This document shows positions 18,348 through 27,370 of a stretch of DNA of 64,000 nucleotides, piece after piece. Under the pieces are notes generated by a model. That model was not told where the DNA came from. It did not search any database and was given only the letters and a program-made list of their open reading frames with translations. A program made the position numbers and the translations under genes. Source of the DNA: Spirosoma profusum (lineage in GTDB: Bacteria; Bacteroidota; Bacteroidia; Cytophagales; Spirosomataceae); assembly GCF_014699005.1 (NCBI RefSeq), contig NZ_JACWZY010000028.1, positions 1-64,000 of the forward strand, in the 5' to 3' direction. The first letter of the stretch is position 1. Each line of letters opens with the position of its first letter.

Positions 18348-18635
18348 ATGCGATACGTTGTTCATGCCTACGACTATACCGACGCCGATGCACTTGACAG
18401 ACGCATGGCGGCTCGACCCAGCCATTTTGATTACGCCCGTCAGTTAAAAGCAGACGGACAATTTATATTGGGTGGGGCGCTACTCGACCCTGAAGGCAAA
18501 ATGATTGGATCGATGCTCTTGCTCGACATGGAAACCGAGGAACAACTGGACGCCTATCTGAAAACAGACCCCTATATCGTACAAGGAGTTTGGGAAAAAA
18601 TTGACGTAAAACCTTTTCGGCAGGCCGACGTATAG
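18348..18635 (+). CDS. YciI-family protein
   Basis: A 95-residue protein of the YCII / dimeric ferredoxin-like fold. It has the conserved His near the N-terminus (VVHAYDYTDADAL), the RPSHFDY helix, and the GGALLDPEGKMIGSMLLLD strand with Asp. Members may be small hydrolases or oxygenases, and most have no known substrate. It is followed 80 bp later by the HAD phosphatase gene in the same direction, perhaps forming a small metabolic repair group with the PhzF gene. The start codon is the only one that gives the first strand. Confidence 0.85.
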   Translation: MRYVVHAYDYTDADALDRRMAARPSHFDYARQLKADGQFILGGALLDPEGKMIGSMLLLDMETEEQLDAYLKTDPYIVQGVWEKIDVKPFRQADV

Positions 18636-18716
18636 CCTGATAAAGTCATTCCGTAGCTAATTTTTGGTAGCAGTCCGGTAAAAAATGTACCGACGGAGAG
18701 GTATTTGAAGAAATAA

Positions 18717-19412
18717 ATGGAAATAAGCGCAGCAATTTTTGACATGGATGGTTTGTTGGTGGATTCAGAACCCCACTGGCGTATCATGGAACGGGAAGTT
18801 TTTGACACCGTTGGGTTGTATCTAACTGATGATCAATGTAAACAGACCACTGGCCTGCCCATCTTAGACGTAGTGAAATACTGGTACGCCCGCACTCCGT
18901 GGACAGAAGAAGCCGCAGCCGGACGTAGTTTCGAAGAGTTGGGAGAAGCCATTACGTCGGGTGTTCACGAACGTATCGCTCATTATGCTGAACCCATGCC
19001 GGGCGCGCTGGAAGCACTGGATTTTTTCGTGCGTCGTGGTATTCCGACAGCTATTGCGTCGGCGTCGCCAATGAGTTTGATTGAGGTAGTGGTGAAGCGT
19101 TTGGGTATTTATAATACGTTGACACTCTGGCATTCTGCTACGTTGGAAGCTCGTAATAAACCGGCTCCTGATGTGTATCTGGGTACGGCCCGTCGACTGA
19201 GTGTTTTGCCCGAGACGTGTCTGGCCTTTGAGGATTCATACAATGGGCTCCGGTCGGCTACTGCAGCGGGTATGCGAACCATTGCGGTTCCGGCTGATTT
19301 TGAACGTAGTGATCCTAAATTTGCTATTGCCGATAGTATCCTGAATTCGCTTACTGATTTTTCGGATCTGACATTCAATACATTAAAAGAACATACTATT
19401 CCTAACATTTAA
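18717..19412 (+). CDS. HAD-family sugar phosphatase, hexitol/2-deoxyglucose-6-phosphatase type
   Basis: The protein has 231 residues. The HAD motif I, FDMDGLLVDSEP, contains nucleophile Asp9 and acid/base Asp11. A helical cap domain (residues 20-90) follows, then motif II (AIASASP), the motif III lysine (NKPAPDVYL) and motif IV (AFEDSYNG). The motif I context and length closely match E. coli YniC/HxpB, which removes phosphate from 2-deoxyglucose-6-phosphate and hexitol phosphates, so a housekeeping phosphatase that relieves sugar-phosphate stress is likely. Beta-phosphoglucomutase is an alternative in the same subfamily. The stop is followed after 27 bp by the PhzF gene. Confidence 0.85.
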   Translation: MEISAAIFDMDGLLVDSEPHWRIMEREVFDTVGLYLTDDQCKQTTGLPILDVVKYWYARTPWTEEAAAGRSFEELGEAITSGVHERIAHYAEPMPGALEALDFFVRRGIPTAIASASPMSLIEVVVKRLGIYNTLTLWHSATLEARNKPAPDVYLGTARRLSVLPETCLAFEDSYNGLRSATAAGMRTIAVPADFERSDPKFAIADSILNSLTDFSDLTFNTLKEHTIPNI

Positions 19413-19439
19413 CAAGTGCCTGGCACACCCTTACTTTTT

Positions 19440-20261
19440 ATGCGTATTTACCAGCTTGATGCTTTTACGGACCGATTGTTTGCCGGAAATCCAGCGGCTG
19501 TCATGCCGTTAACCGAATGGCTTTCCGATGAACAGATGCTTCAGATTGCTGCTGAAAATAACCTCGCTGAGACCGCTTTTTATGTCAAAACCGATCAGCC
19601 TGATACGTATCATATTCGCTGGTTTACACCCACAGTCGAAGTGGCGTTATGCGGTCATGCTACGTTGGCAACGGGTTATGTCGTGTTTTTTCTGGAAACG
19701 GACTCAATGCCCGAAAGCGACCAGATTTTTTTTGAATCACAAAGCGGCCAGTTGAAAGTATGTCGGAGCGAAAATGGCTGGCTGACACTCGATTTTCCTG
19801 CTGACGTAGTGCACAAAGCAAACCTGCAACCTCCCGCACTACTGGCTAGCGTAACCGAAAAACCCGTCGAAGTTCACAAGGGAAAAACGGATTATCTGCT
19901 GGTTTATGAAACGCAGGCCCAAATCGAAGCGCTGAACCCTGACTTCCGGGAAATGAGCACCGTTCCTGCGCGGGGTGTTATAGTAACCGCGCCTGCCGAT
20001 GCGGATTCCGATGTTGATTTCGTGGCTCGTTTCTTTGGACCGCAGTCGGGCATTGATGAGGACCCCGTTACGGGATCGGCGTACACAACCCTGATGCCGT
20101 ATTGGACCGAGAAATTGGGTAAAATCGAACTTACGGCCCGCCAACTTTCTAAGCGGGGTGGATACCTGCGCTGTAAACTCAATGCTGATGAAAACGGCCC
20201 CGGTCGGGTCGATATTTCAGGCCAGGTACAGCTTTACATGACGGGCGATATTAACTTCTGA
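19440..20261 (+). CDS. PhzF-family isomerase-like protein
   Basis: A 273-residue protein of the PhzF / diaminopimelate epimerase fold. It has the N-terminal AGNPAAV segment, the catalytic Glu in NLAETAF (residue 44), the CGHATLATGYV motif at the middle, and a second half-domain with DPVTGSAY. PhzF isomerises an intermediate of phenazine biosynthesis, but most relatives in bacteria that make no phenazine have unknown substrates. ATG 19440 was chosen over an in-frame GTG at 19416 because the domain starts with MRIYQLDAF. It lies 27 bp after the HAD phosphatase gene. Confidence 0.88.
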   Translation: MRIYQLDAFTDRLFAGNPAAVMPLTEWLSDEQMLQIAAENNLAETAFYVKTDQPDTYHIRWFTPTVEVALCGHATLATGYVVFFLETDSMPESDQIFFESQSGQLKVCRSENGWLTLDFPADVVHKANLQPPALLASVTEKPVEVHKGKTDYLLVYETQAQIEALNPDFREMSTVPARGVIVTAPADADSDVDFVARFFGPQSGIDEDPVTGSAYTTLMPYWTEKLGKIELTARQLSKRGGYLRCKLNADENGPGRVDISGQVQLYMTGDINF

Positions 20262-20280
20262 GTGTTCTCATGTTGACCTA

Positions 20281-20325
20281 AGTATAACGAGTGCCATTAC
20301 TTGGAGTAATGGCACTCGTTATACT
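20281..20325. repeat. Palindrome, ATTACT/AGTAAT-core family (copy 2)
   Basis: Perfect 21-bp arms (20281-20301 and 20305-20325) around a 3-nt loop TGG. The 9 bp next to the loop (GCCATTACT / AGTAATGGC) match copy 1 at 1-49; the outer arms do not. It lies in the 92-bp gap before the Gfo/Idh gene and may end the PhzF transcript. Confidence 0.75.
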
Positions 20326-20353
20326 CTGTATCTCGCCCCTTAACTTTCTCGCC

Positions 20354-21370
20354 ATGACCAACAAATCCAATACCCGCCGAACATTTCTAAAAAAAGCTGC
20401 CGTGGGAAGCGCGGCAATTGGCTTACTAAACCCCGCCTGGTCGTGGGCGAGTAGGAATGAGGTCGATAAAGGAAAACGGGTTGGAATAATCGGACTCGAT
20501 ACGTCGCATAGTACGGCGTTTACCAAAGTGTTAAATGCCGCCGACGCAAGCCCTGATTATGCAGGTTACAAAATCGTGGCGGCCTATCCCTACGGCAGCC
20601 GCGACATCGAAAGCAGTTCAAAACGGATTCCGGGGTATATCGAGGAAGTCAAAAAACTGAACGTCGAAATCGTTGACTCCATTGACGATTTACTGAAGAA
20701 AGTCGACGTAGTGCTGCTCGAAACCAACGACGGTCGGCTACACAAAGAACAGGCCATTCAGGTACTGAAAGCCGGAAAACGAGTCTTCATTGATAAACCG
20801 ATTGCGGCTTCGCTGAGCGACGTAGTGGCTATTTTTGAGGCATCGCGGCAGTATAAAGTTCCACTTTTTTCGGCCTCTTCACTACGTTACATCAAAGGCA
20901 TCGAAAGCATCGATAAAAGTCAGGTTGTCGGTGCCGATACGTTCAGTCCCGCCGTACTGGAAAAAACGCATCCTGATCTGTTCTGGTACGGCATACACGG
21001 CGTAGAAACGCTCTACACAGTCATGGGAACGGGCTGCCGCAACGTAGTACGGGTGCATACTGATGGTACCGACGTAGTGATAGGCACCTGGGCCGATGGA
21101 CGTGTTGGTACGTTCCGGGGAACACGTACGGGCAAACACGATTACGGCGGAACCGTGTATACGCAGAACGGTAACGTAAAACTTGGCCCGTATGGTGGTT
21201 ATGAGCCTCTCCTAAAGGAGATTATCAACTATTTCGAAACGGGTAACGTACCCGTTAAACCAGAAGAAACCATCGAGATTTTTGCGTTTATGGAAGCTGC
21301 CGACGAAAGCAAACGGCGGGGTGGCGCGGCTGTGAGTCTGGAAAGCGTAATGAGTAAATTAAAGAAGTAA
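20354..21370 (+). CDS. Tat-signalled Gfo/Idh/MocA-type oxidoreductase, atypical
   Basis: The 338-residue protein starts with a Tat signal (NTRRTFLKKAAVGSAAIGLL), followed by a Rossmann domain in which the nucleotide loop is GIIGLDTSHS rather than GxGxxG. The usual EKP motif is replaced by DKP (VFIDKPIA). The C-terminal domain has a beta-sheet of the MocA type (WYGIHGVETLYTVMG). Export by Tat means that it carries its nicotinamide cofactor folded, as glucose-fructose oxidoreductase does. It starts the 20-32 kb sugar cluster and lies 14 bp before the GH32 gene, so the two are surely co-transcribed. The start was set at ATG 20354 because the sequence before it contains the palindrome. Confidence 0.8.
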   Translation: MTNKSNTRRTFLKKAAVGSAAIGLLNPAWSWASRNEVDKGKRVGIIGLDTSHSTAFTKVLNAADASPDYAGYKIVAAYPYGSRDIESSSKRIPGYIEEVKKLNVEIVDSIDDLLKKVDVVLLETNDGRLHKEQAIQVLKAGKRVFIDKPIAASLSDVVAIFEASRQYKVPLFSASSLRYIKGIESIDKSQVVGADTFSPAVLEKTHPDLFWYGIHGVETLYTVMGTGCRNVVRVHTDGTDVVIGTWADGRVGTFRGTRTGKHDYGGTVYTQNGNVKLGPYGGYEPLLKEIINYFETGNVPVKPEETIEIFAFMEAADESKRRGGAAVSLESVMSKLKK

Positions 21371-21383
21371 CGACCCTACTCAG

Positions 21384-23033
21384 ATGAAATCAGCCAGTAC
21401 ACGTGTCACATTAATCGGGTTGATTTTGTGCGTGACTCAGGTAGCGCAGGCGCAAAATCGTTCGATTACGATCACAAAACGATACCTGAATCTTCCTGTT
21501 ACACAAGCCCAGAATAGGGGTAACATGAAGTTCAGTATCACTGATAAACCGGAGCGGACATTTAAAATACGCCTGGCTTCCGGTGAGCCTGACTACTGGG
21601 TGTTTTGCGACATGGCTGCCCTACAAGGAAAAACTATTTCCATTAGCTATGACGGAAATTCGGAGGGATTGAGTAAAATTTATCAGGATGATAAAATCGC
21701 CGGTCAGGATTCGCTGTATAAAGAGAAAAATCGCCCCCAATACCACTTTTCTACGCGCCGGGGCTGGATCAATGATCCCAACGGGATGATATTTTACGAA
21801 GGGGAATATCACCTTTTTTATCAGCATAATCCTTACGAACGCGAATGGGAAAACATGTCCTGGGGCCATGCCGTCAGCAAAGACATGATTCATTGGGAGG
21901 AGTTGCCAACTGCCTTATCGCCTGATAGTTTAGGAACCATGTTTTCCGGCTCTACCGTAATCGACTATGAAAATACGGCGGGTTTTAACAAAGGAAACGT
22001 ACCGGCAATGGTCGCTTTTTTTACCGTCGATAATCCAGAAAAACAGATTCAGTGCATGGCTTATAGTCTGGATAAAGGCCGAACCTGGACAAAATATGCC
22101 AAGAACCCGTTAATCGATTCGAAGGCGAAATGGAACAGCAAAGATACCCGTGATCCGCGCGTGTTCTGGTATAAACCCGGTCGTCATTGGGTGATGGTGC
22201 TCAACGAGCGAGACGGACATTCGATTTACACGTCAAAAAACATGCGGGACTGGACGTATCAAAGCCATTTGACCGGTTTCTGGGAATGTCCTGACTTATT
22301 TGAATTACCCGTAGATGGCGATAAAAATAAGACGAAATGGGTCATGTATGGCGCATCTACTACGTACATGATTGGCACCTTCGACGGAAAAACGTTTACG
22401 CCCGAATCCGGTAAACATTCTTACACGACTGGCTCCATCTATGCGGCACAAACGTTCACGAATATGCCCGAAAGCGACCCCCGGCGTATTCAGATTGGCT
22501 GGGGGCGGATTCCGCAACGAGGAATGCCTTTCAATCACATGATGCTGTTGCCCACCGAATTGCAACTCCGCACTACCAGAAACGGTCCGCGTCTGTTCAG
22601 TGTGCCGGTTAAAGAAACGGCACAGTTATTTACACCAGTACAGCAATGGACTTCGCTGGATGCAACCGAAGCTAATGAGAAATTGAAGGCATTCGATCAA
22701 CTAGAACGCTTTAGAATAAAGACAACGCTTAAACTGTCGCACGCTACCAGTGCAGGTCTCTCGCTAATGGGCCAGCGCATACTTGATTACGATCTGAATT
22801 CCAACCTGGTGAATGGCGTTTTCTACTCGCCGGAAAACATGACCAGCATGGAAATTTCTGCCGATATTTATGTTGATCGAACTTCGATTGAGGTATTTAT
22901 TAACGGGGGTGAGTATTCCTATTCCCTTGAAAGAAAGCCAGTTGCGAATCCCAAGGAAAACCTTCAGTTTTGGGGGAATCGAATTGAGGTCAAGGAACTT
23001 CAACTATATACAGCAAAATCAATCTGGAAATAA
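21384..23033 (+). CDS. Glycoside hydrolase family 32 (fructan/levan-type hydrolase)
   Basis: A 549-residue secreted enzyme with a signal peptide (ending VAQAQ), a short N-terminal beta region, and a five-blade propeller starting at RRGWINDPNG with nucleophile Asp131. The transition-state stabiliser is in RDPRVFWY, and the acid/base Glu301 is in WECPDLFEL. A C-terminal beta-sandwich follows with SIEVFINGG. The family cuts beta-fructosides such as levan, inulin or sucrose; the exact linkage cannot be read from the sequence. It is 14 bp downstream of the Gfo/Idh gene and is followed by a hairpin repeat, so that pair forms the first transcription unit of the cluster. Confidence 0.9.
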   Translation: MKSASTRVTLIGLILCVTQVAQAQNRSITITKRYLNLPVTQAQNRGNMKFSITDKPERTFKIRLASGEPDYWVFCDMAALQGKTISISYDGNSEGLSKIYQDDKIAGQDSLYKEKNRPQYHFSTRRGWINDPNGMIFYEGEYHLFYQHNPYEREWENMSWGHAVSKDMIHWEELPTALSPDSLGTMFSGSTVIDYENTAGFNKGNVPAMVAFFTVDNPEKQIQCMAYSLDKGRTWTKYAKNPLIDSKAKWNSKDTRDPRVFWYKPGRHWVMVLNERDGHSIYTSKNMRDWTYQSHLTGFWECPDLFELPVDGDKNKTKWVMYGASTTYMIGTFDGKTFTPESGKHSYTTGSIYAAQTFTNMPESDPRRIQIGWGRIPQRGMPFNHMMLLPTELQLRTTRNGPRLFSVPVKETAQLFTPVQQWTSLDATEANEKLKAFDQLERFRIKTTLKLSHATSAGLSLMGQRILDYDLNSNLVNGVFYSPENMTSMEISADIYVDRTSIEVFINGGEYSYSLERKPVANPKENLQFWGNRIEVKELQLYTAKSIWK

Positions 23034-23061
23034 GGTTTTTGTAAGGAACCGTTTTTGTCAT

Positions 23062-23153
23062 TTTTTGTCATTCTGAGGTACGAAGAGTCTTAATGTTCCT
23101 TAATTCGAGAGTATGGATGCTTTAAGATTCTTCGTGCCTCAGAATGACAAAAA
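23062..23153. repeat. TGTCATGCTGAGG hairpin repeat, copy 3
   Basis: Inverted repeat with TGTCATTCTGAGG at the left and CCTCAGAATGACA at the right; the G-to-T change is matched in the other arm. An extra TTTTTGTCA is duplicated at the left (23052-23060). It lies between the GH32 and aminotransferase genes. Confidence 0.85.
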
Positions 23154-23220
23154 CGCACATTTTTAACTTCTTTTCGAAATCTTAAAAGATTCGTCCTGGA
23201 TAGTTTAACTCCGCAAAAGA

Positions 23221-24639
23221 ATGGCATCTAAAAACGTATCGAGACGCGAGTTCATCAGGCGAAATTCCCTGACCGGCCTCAGCGCCATGTTGAGCCCATC
23301 ACTATTTACGAACAGTATGGATAGTCCGGCGACGCCAGTTTCTGACGTACCGATCTCAATTATACACACTACGTCCAGCAGCCCGGCTTTGCTGGGGGGC
23401 GCACCCGTTCGTACGAAAAGCTGGCCGACCTGGCCCATCTGGAAACCGGAAACCGATGAAAAGCAATTACTCGAGGTGATACGTAGCGGCATCTGGTCGC
23501 GGGCGAACGTAGCAACCGAGTTTGAGCAGAAATGGGCGCAGGCGTTGGGTGTAAAACGTAGTTTGCTGGTTGTCAACGGTACCAATGCCCTGATTATCGC
23601 GCTGAGCCAACTTGACATTCGGGCAGGAGATGAGGTATTGGTTCCGCCTTATACGTTCATTGCTACGGTGTCGGCGGTGTTGGCAACGGGCGCTATGCCC
23701 ATTTTTGTTGATGTCGATCCCGCTACGTTCCAGATTGATCCGGCCAAAATTGAAGCGAAAATTACGGTACGTACCAAAGCCATAATTCCGGTACATATTC
23801 TGGGTTTACCAGCTCAGATGAACCAGATTCTGCCCATCGCCAAAAAACATAATCTGGTCGTGATTGAAGATGCCTGTCAGGCACATCTGGCCGAAATCAA
23901 TCACCAGAAAGTCGGTACGTTCGGGAGTGCAGGTTGCTTCAGTTTTCAAAACTCTAAAAATCTGGCCATTGGCGAAGGCGGAGCCGTGGTCAGTAACGAC
24001 GATGCCTTCATGGACCGTTGTTTCTCGTATCAGAACTTCGGCAATCCGTATGGTGCGGGTGTGGGTTCGGTAAGTGTCGGTAGCATTCGACAGGGGAATA
24101 AACTGCGGACAACGGAATATCAGGCAGCTATCGGGCTGGCACAATTGGCCCGGCTGGATGCGCAGACGACCACCCGTAACGAAAACGCGGCTTACCTCAA
24201 AGCGCAGATTGAGAAGATTCCGGGAATTGTGCCCTACAAACTGTACGACGATGTAACGCGGGCGGCATTTCATCTTTTCCCTTTCCGTTACCAGAAAGAG
24301 GGATTTAAGGGACTGCCGCGAGCCGCTTTTCTGAAAGCGCTTCAGGCTGAAGGGATTCCGTGCTCGAACGGCTACGCTACGTTGAATAACCAGCCGTATC
24401 TGAACGACGCCTTTCGGTCGAAAAACTTCCAGAAAGTGTACCCGAAAGAAAGGCTCGATTTCAAGCAATACGTAGCGCAGAACCAGTGTCCCGAAAACGA
24501 CAAACTCTGCAATGAAGAAGCTGTCTGGTTTACGCAGAATATGCTGCTGGGTACTAAAGAAGACATGAACGACATTGCTGCGGCCATCGAAAAAGTGCAT
24601 AAAAACGCCGACGAACTGATTAAGCTGAGTAAAAAATGA
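23221..24639 (+). CDS. DegT/DnrJ/EryC1/StrS-type aminotransferase with a Tat signal
   Basis: A 472-residue PLP enzyme of the sugar aminotransferase family. The PLP lysine is Lys246 in FQNSKNLAIGEGGAV, and the cofactor Asp is in VIEDACQAHLAE. Before the fold starts at WPTWPIWKPE there is a 60-residue extension with SRREFIRRNSLTGL followed by small hydrophobic residues, a clear Tat motif. That would put a PLP enzyme in the periplasm, which is unusual because most family members make UDP- or dTDP-amino sugars in the cytoplasm. Its stop overlaps the ceramidase gene by 4 bp. Loss of the Tat motif in the mature form cannot be judged here. Confidence 0.85.
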   Translation: MASKNVSRREFIRRNSLTGLSAMLSPSLFTNSMDSPATPVSDVPISIIHTTSSSPALLGGAPVRTKSWPTWPIWKPETDEKQLLEVIRSGIWSRANVATEFEQKWAQALGVKRSLLVVNGTNALIIALSQLDIRAGDEVLVPPYTFIATVSAVLATGAMPIFVDVDPATFQIDPAKIEAKITVRTKAIIPVHILGLPAQMNQILPIAKKHNLVVIEDACQAHLAEINHQKVGTFGSAGCFSFQNSKNLAIGEGGAVVSNDDAFMDRCFSYQNFGNPYGAGVGSVSVGSIRQGNKLRTTEYQAAIGLAQLARLDAQTTTRNENAAYLKAQIEKIPGIVPYKLYDDVTRAAFHLFPFRYQKEGFKGLPRAAFLKALQAEGIPCSNGYATLNNQPYLNDAFRSKNFQKVYPKERLDFKQYVAQNQCPENDKLCNEEAVWFTQNMLLGTKEDMNDIAAAIEKVHKNADELIKLSKK

Positions 24640-26003
24640 AGTTACTGCATTCACTCAGTTTTATAATCTGGTTATGCCTGACCCCCGTTCTGACGAAAGC
24701 CGACATCAACGTAGCAGGCTGGAAAGCAGGTGTTTCGCGCGTGATCATTACCCCAAAACAGCCAATCTGGATGGCGGGCTTTGCCGTGCGAACACATCCG
24801 GCTGACGGTACGTTGCACGACCTATGGGCAAAAGCGCTGGCCTTGGAAGATGAAACTGGAAAGCAGGCAGTTTTCGTGACAACTGATCTGCTGGGTTTCC
24901 CAAAAAAACTCTCCGACCGCATCCGCGACCGTTTAAAAACCAGCTTTGGATTATCGAAAGCGCAAATTATTCTGAACAGTTCGCATACCCATTCTGGGCC
25001 GGTTCTGTCGGATGCACTGCTGGATATTTACCCCATCGATGCTGAACAACTAGCTAAGGTTGAGCAGTATACCGCTACGTTGGAAAATCAAATCGTTACG
25101 TTGGTGGGCGATGCGCTACGTAGCAAAGAACCCGTTACGTTGTCAGCGCAACAGGGGGTGACCCGATTTCAGGTGAACCGACGTAACAACAATGCTACGT
25201 TGCTGCATCGGTTGCCAGAGTTGCAGGGCCCGAACGATTACGCCGTTCCAGTTATTAAAGTGGAGAAAGCTAACGGTACGTTAAAAGCAGTTTTGTTTGG
25301 CTACTCCTGCCATCCGACCGTTCTCGACATCTATAGATGGTCGGGCGATTACGTCGGTTTTGCGCAATTGGAACTGGAAAAAGCCCATCCCGACGTAACA
25401 GCGCTCTTTTTTCAATGCGCTGGTGCTGATCAGAATGCCTTACCACGACACACGATACCACTGGCACAGCAATACGGGCGCGAACTGGCGTCTGCCGTTG
25501 AGCGGGTACTGGCTGAACCCATGCGTACTTTATCACCCCAACTTTCAACGGCTTATTCCGAAGTTGATCTGGCATTCGCCAAATCGCCGACGGAAACTGA
25601 TTTGCTGGCCGTCACGAAATCAGATGTGCCGTACTATAAACGGTGGGCCGAGCGTATGTTGGCTAAACTCCGTCAAGGTGAATCGTTTATGACGTCTTAC
25701 GCATATCCAGTGCAGGTCTGGCAACTCGGTAACCAGCCGATTATCAGTCTGGGGGGCGAAGTTGTGGTTGAATATTCTATAAAACTGAAGCAGATTTTTG
25801 GCCCTGATACGTTTATCGCGGGCTATTCCAACGACGTAATGGGCTATATTCCATCGACTACGGTGTTGCGCGAAGGCGGCTACGAAGGCGATACGGCTCA
25901 GATGGTCTACGGCCTGCCCGGTGTTTGGGCATCGACCATCGAAACGACTATTCTGAACGAGGTTGTTAAGGTGGCACGGCAGGCAGGTGTCAAAACGCCG
26001 TGA
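24636..26003 (+). CDS. Neutral/alkaline ceramidase-like hydrolase, N-terminal domain only
   Basis: The 455-residue protein has a signal peptide (ending LTKA) and then the amidase domain of neutral/alkaline non-lysosomal ceramidases. It begins WKAGVSRVIITPKQPIWMAGF, with the zinc-binding/active-site segment NSSHTHSGP and later FFQCAGADQNALPR. Full ceramidases are about 650-750 residues and end with an Ig-like domain that is missing here, so it may act on another amide. In this phylum, such shortened proteins often sit in carbohydrate-use clusters. It overlaps the aminotransferase gene by 4 bp upstream and the next gene by 4 bp (GTGA) downstream. Confidence 0.82.
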   Translation: MKLLHSLSFIIWLCLTPVLTKADINVAGWKAGVSRVIITPKQPIWMAGFAVRTHPADGTLHDLWAKALALEDETGKQAVFVTTDLLGFPKKLSDRIRDRLKTSFGLSKAQIILNSSHTHSGPVLSDALLDIYPIDAEQLAKVEQYTATLENQIVTLVGDALRSKEPVTLSAQQGVTRFQVNRRNNNATLLHRLPELQGPNDYAVPVIKVEKANGTLKAVLFGYSCHPTVLDIYRWSGDYVGFAQLELEKAHPDVTALFFQCAGADQNALPRHTIPLAQQYGRELASAVERVLAEPMRTLSPQLSTAYSEVDLAFAKSPTETDLLAVTKSDVPYYKRWAERMLAKLRQGESFMTSYAYPVQVWQLGNQPIISLGGEVVVEYSIKLKQIFGPDTFIAGYSNDVMGYIPSTTVLREGGYEGDTAQMVYGLPGVWASTIETTILNEVVKVARQAGVKTP

Positions 26004-27349
26004 CGATAAATAACGTATTGAAAATCACAATGTATAGCTCGATTGGCGATAAAGCGACTTCTGCCCCAGCGAAGTATCTGGAAGCGAAACGATATTATTC
26101 TGGCTTCGAACTGGCGCATGATACGTATAATGCGATCAATGCTGCCAGTGATGGTAACATTTACTACGTTCTTTCCTCTGAATCGTACGATCAGGGCGGG
26201 CAAATGTATATGTACAACCCACGTACCGATAATACTACGTTTATTGCCGACCTAACAGAAGTTTGTGGCGAAAAAGACCGTAAAGCGATACCACAGGGCA
26301 AAAGTCACGTTCGATTTTATGAACGTAACGGGAAGCTTTATTTCGTCACGCATATCGGTGTGTATGAAATGATTGACGGCATGGAGCGGTTGCCCCAGAA
26401 TCCGCCAGAAGAATATAGTCTCTATCCCGGCGGTCACATTCTGTCGTATGATTTGGCAACTGCTACGTTCGAAAATCTAGCCATTGCACCGGATGGAGAA
26501 GGGCTGATTACCATGACACTCGATCGGGAACGAGGTCATATTTATGCGCTATCGTGGCCGCTTGGCTATCTTTTTCATTATGACCTGAATACGGGTAAAC
26601 TGACCAATGCCGGATTGACGTGCGGTCGGGGAGAGGCTGGAACGGTGGGAGAAGATTATCGGGTAATCTGCCGGTCTATGTTCGTTGATCCGGGTGATGG
26701 CGCGCTTTACTTGTCTACAGCAGCGGGTGATATTTTAACGTATAATCCTGATTTCGGGAAGATTCGGAAAGTAGAAGATGTCCATTTACGCCTTGATTAT
26801 TTTGGTCGATATGATGCTACCCGACCGGGCAGTATGGGCTACAACTGGCGGAAGATTTTCTGGTACGAACCCGAAGCCGTTGCGTATGGTGTTCACGGAA
26901 ATTCGGGCTACTTATTTCGGTTCGACCCGCGTGCGCCAAAACTGGAGCTTGTTGAACGTATCGCGTCGGAGCCATCGAAACGTAGCGGCATGTTCGATCA
27001 GTTCAGTTATGGGTATCTTGGGTTTCAGCCGGGACCCGATGGCGAAACCATCTATTACCTGACTGGTGGGCCAATTTACATTGACGGTAAACGGGTAAAG
27101 GGCGAGGGTGAAATTGCTAAAGGAGCGGCTAAAGGACTGGAAAATCTGCATCTGATTACGTACAACATACCAAGTCGAACGTATCAGGACCACGGCCCTA
27201 TTTTTTACACCGATGGAACCCGGCCTACGTACGTCAATTCCATTGCTATTGGCGACGATGGTTCGGTTTATACGCTGGCTCGATTTGAACATAATGGACA
27301 CGAAATTCAGGATTTGGTAAAAATTCCAAATCCATTTCCAAAACCATAA
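26000..27349 (+). CDS. Unknown protein, predicted beta-propeller
   Basis: This 449-residue protein has repeated beta-rich blades with patterns such as ASDGNIYYVLS, YERNGKLYFVTH, DRERGHIYALSWP, DPGDGALYLST, GPDGETIYYLTGG and GDDGSVYTLARF, about 40-60 residues apart, so I infer a propeller of six or seven blades. No signal peptide is visible with either start: the GTG at 26000 overlaps the ceramidase stop (GTGA, good for coupling), and ATG 26030 would give a protein 10 residues shorter. The blade motifs resemble those of lyases and sugar-acid lactonases, but I recognise no catalytic motif. It is translationally coupled to the ceramidase-like gene, so it should be part of the same pathway. Confidence 0.72.
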   Translation: MTINNVLKITMYSSIGDKATSAPAKYLEAKRYYSGFELAHDTYNAINAASDGNIYYVLSSESYDQGGQMYMYNPRTDNTTFIADLTEVCGEKDRKAIPQGKSHVRFYERNGKLYFVTHIGVYEMIDGMERLPQNPPEEYSLYPGGHILSYDLATATFENLAIAPDGEGLITMTLDRERGHIYALSWPLGYLFHYDLNTGKLTNAGLTCGRGEAGTVGEDYRVICRSMFVDPGDGALYLSTAAGDILTYNPDFGKIRKVEDVHLRLDYFGRYDATRPGSMGYNWRKIFWYEPEAVAYGVHGNSGYLFRFDPRAPKLELVERIASEPSKRSGMFDQFSYGYLGFQPGPDGETIYYLTGGPIYIDGKRVKGEGEIAKGAAKGLENLHLITYNIPSRTYQDHGPIFYTDGTRPTYVNSIAIGDDGSVYTLARFEHNGHEIQDLVKIPNPFPKP

Positions 27350-27370
27350 AATCTGTTTTTGTATGATGGC

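Noticed and set aside
20281..20325. Palindrome considered as a plain rho-independent terminator of the PhzF gene
   Set aside because: There is no T-tract on the plus strand, and the inner core is shared with the palindrome at 1-49, so I list it as a repeat, though a stop function is possible.
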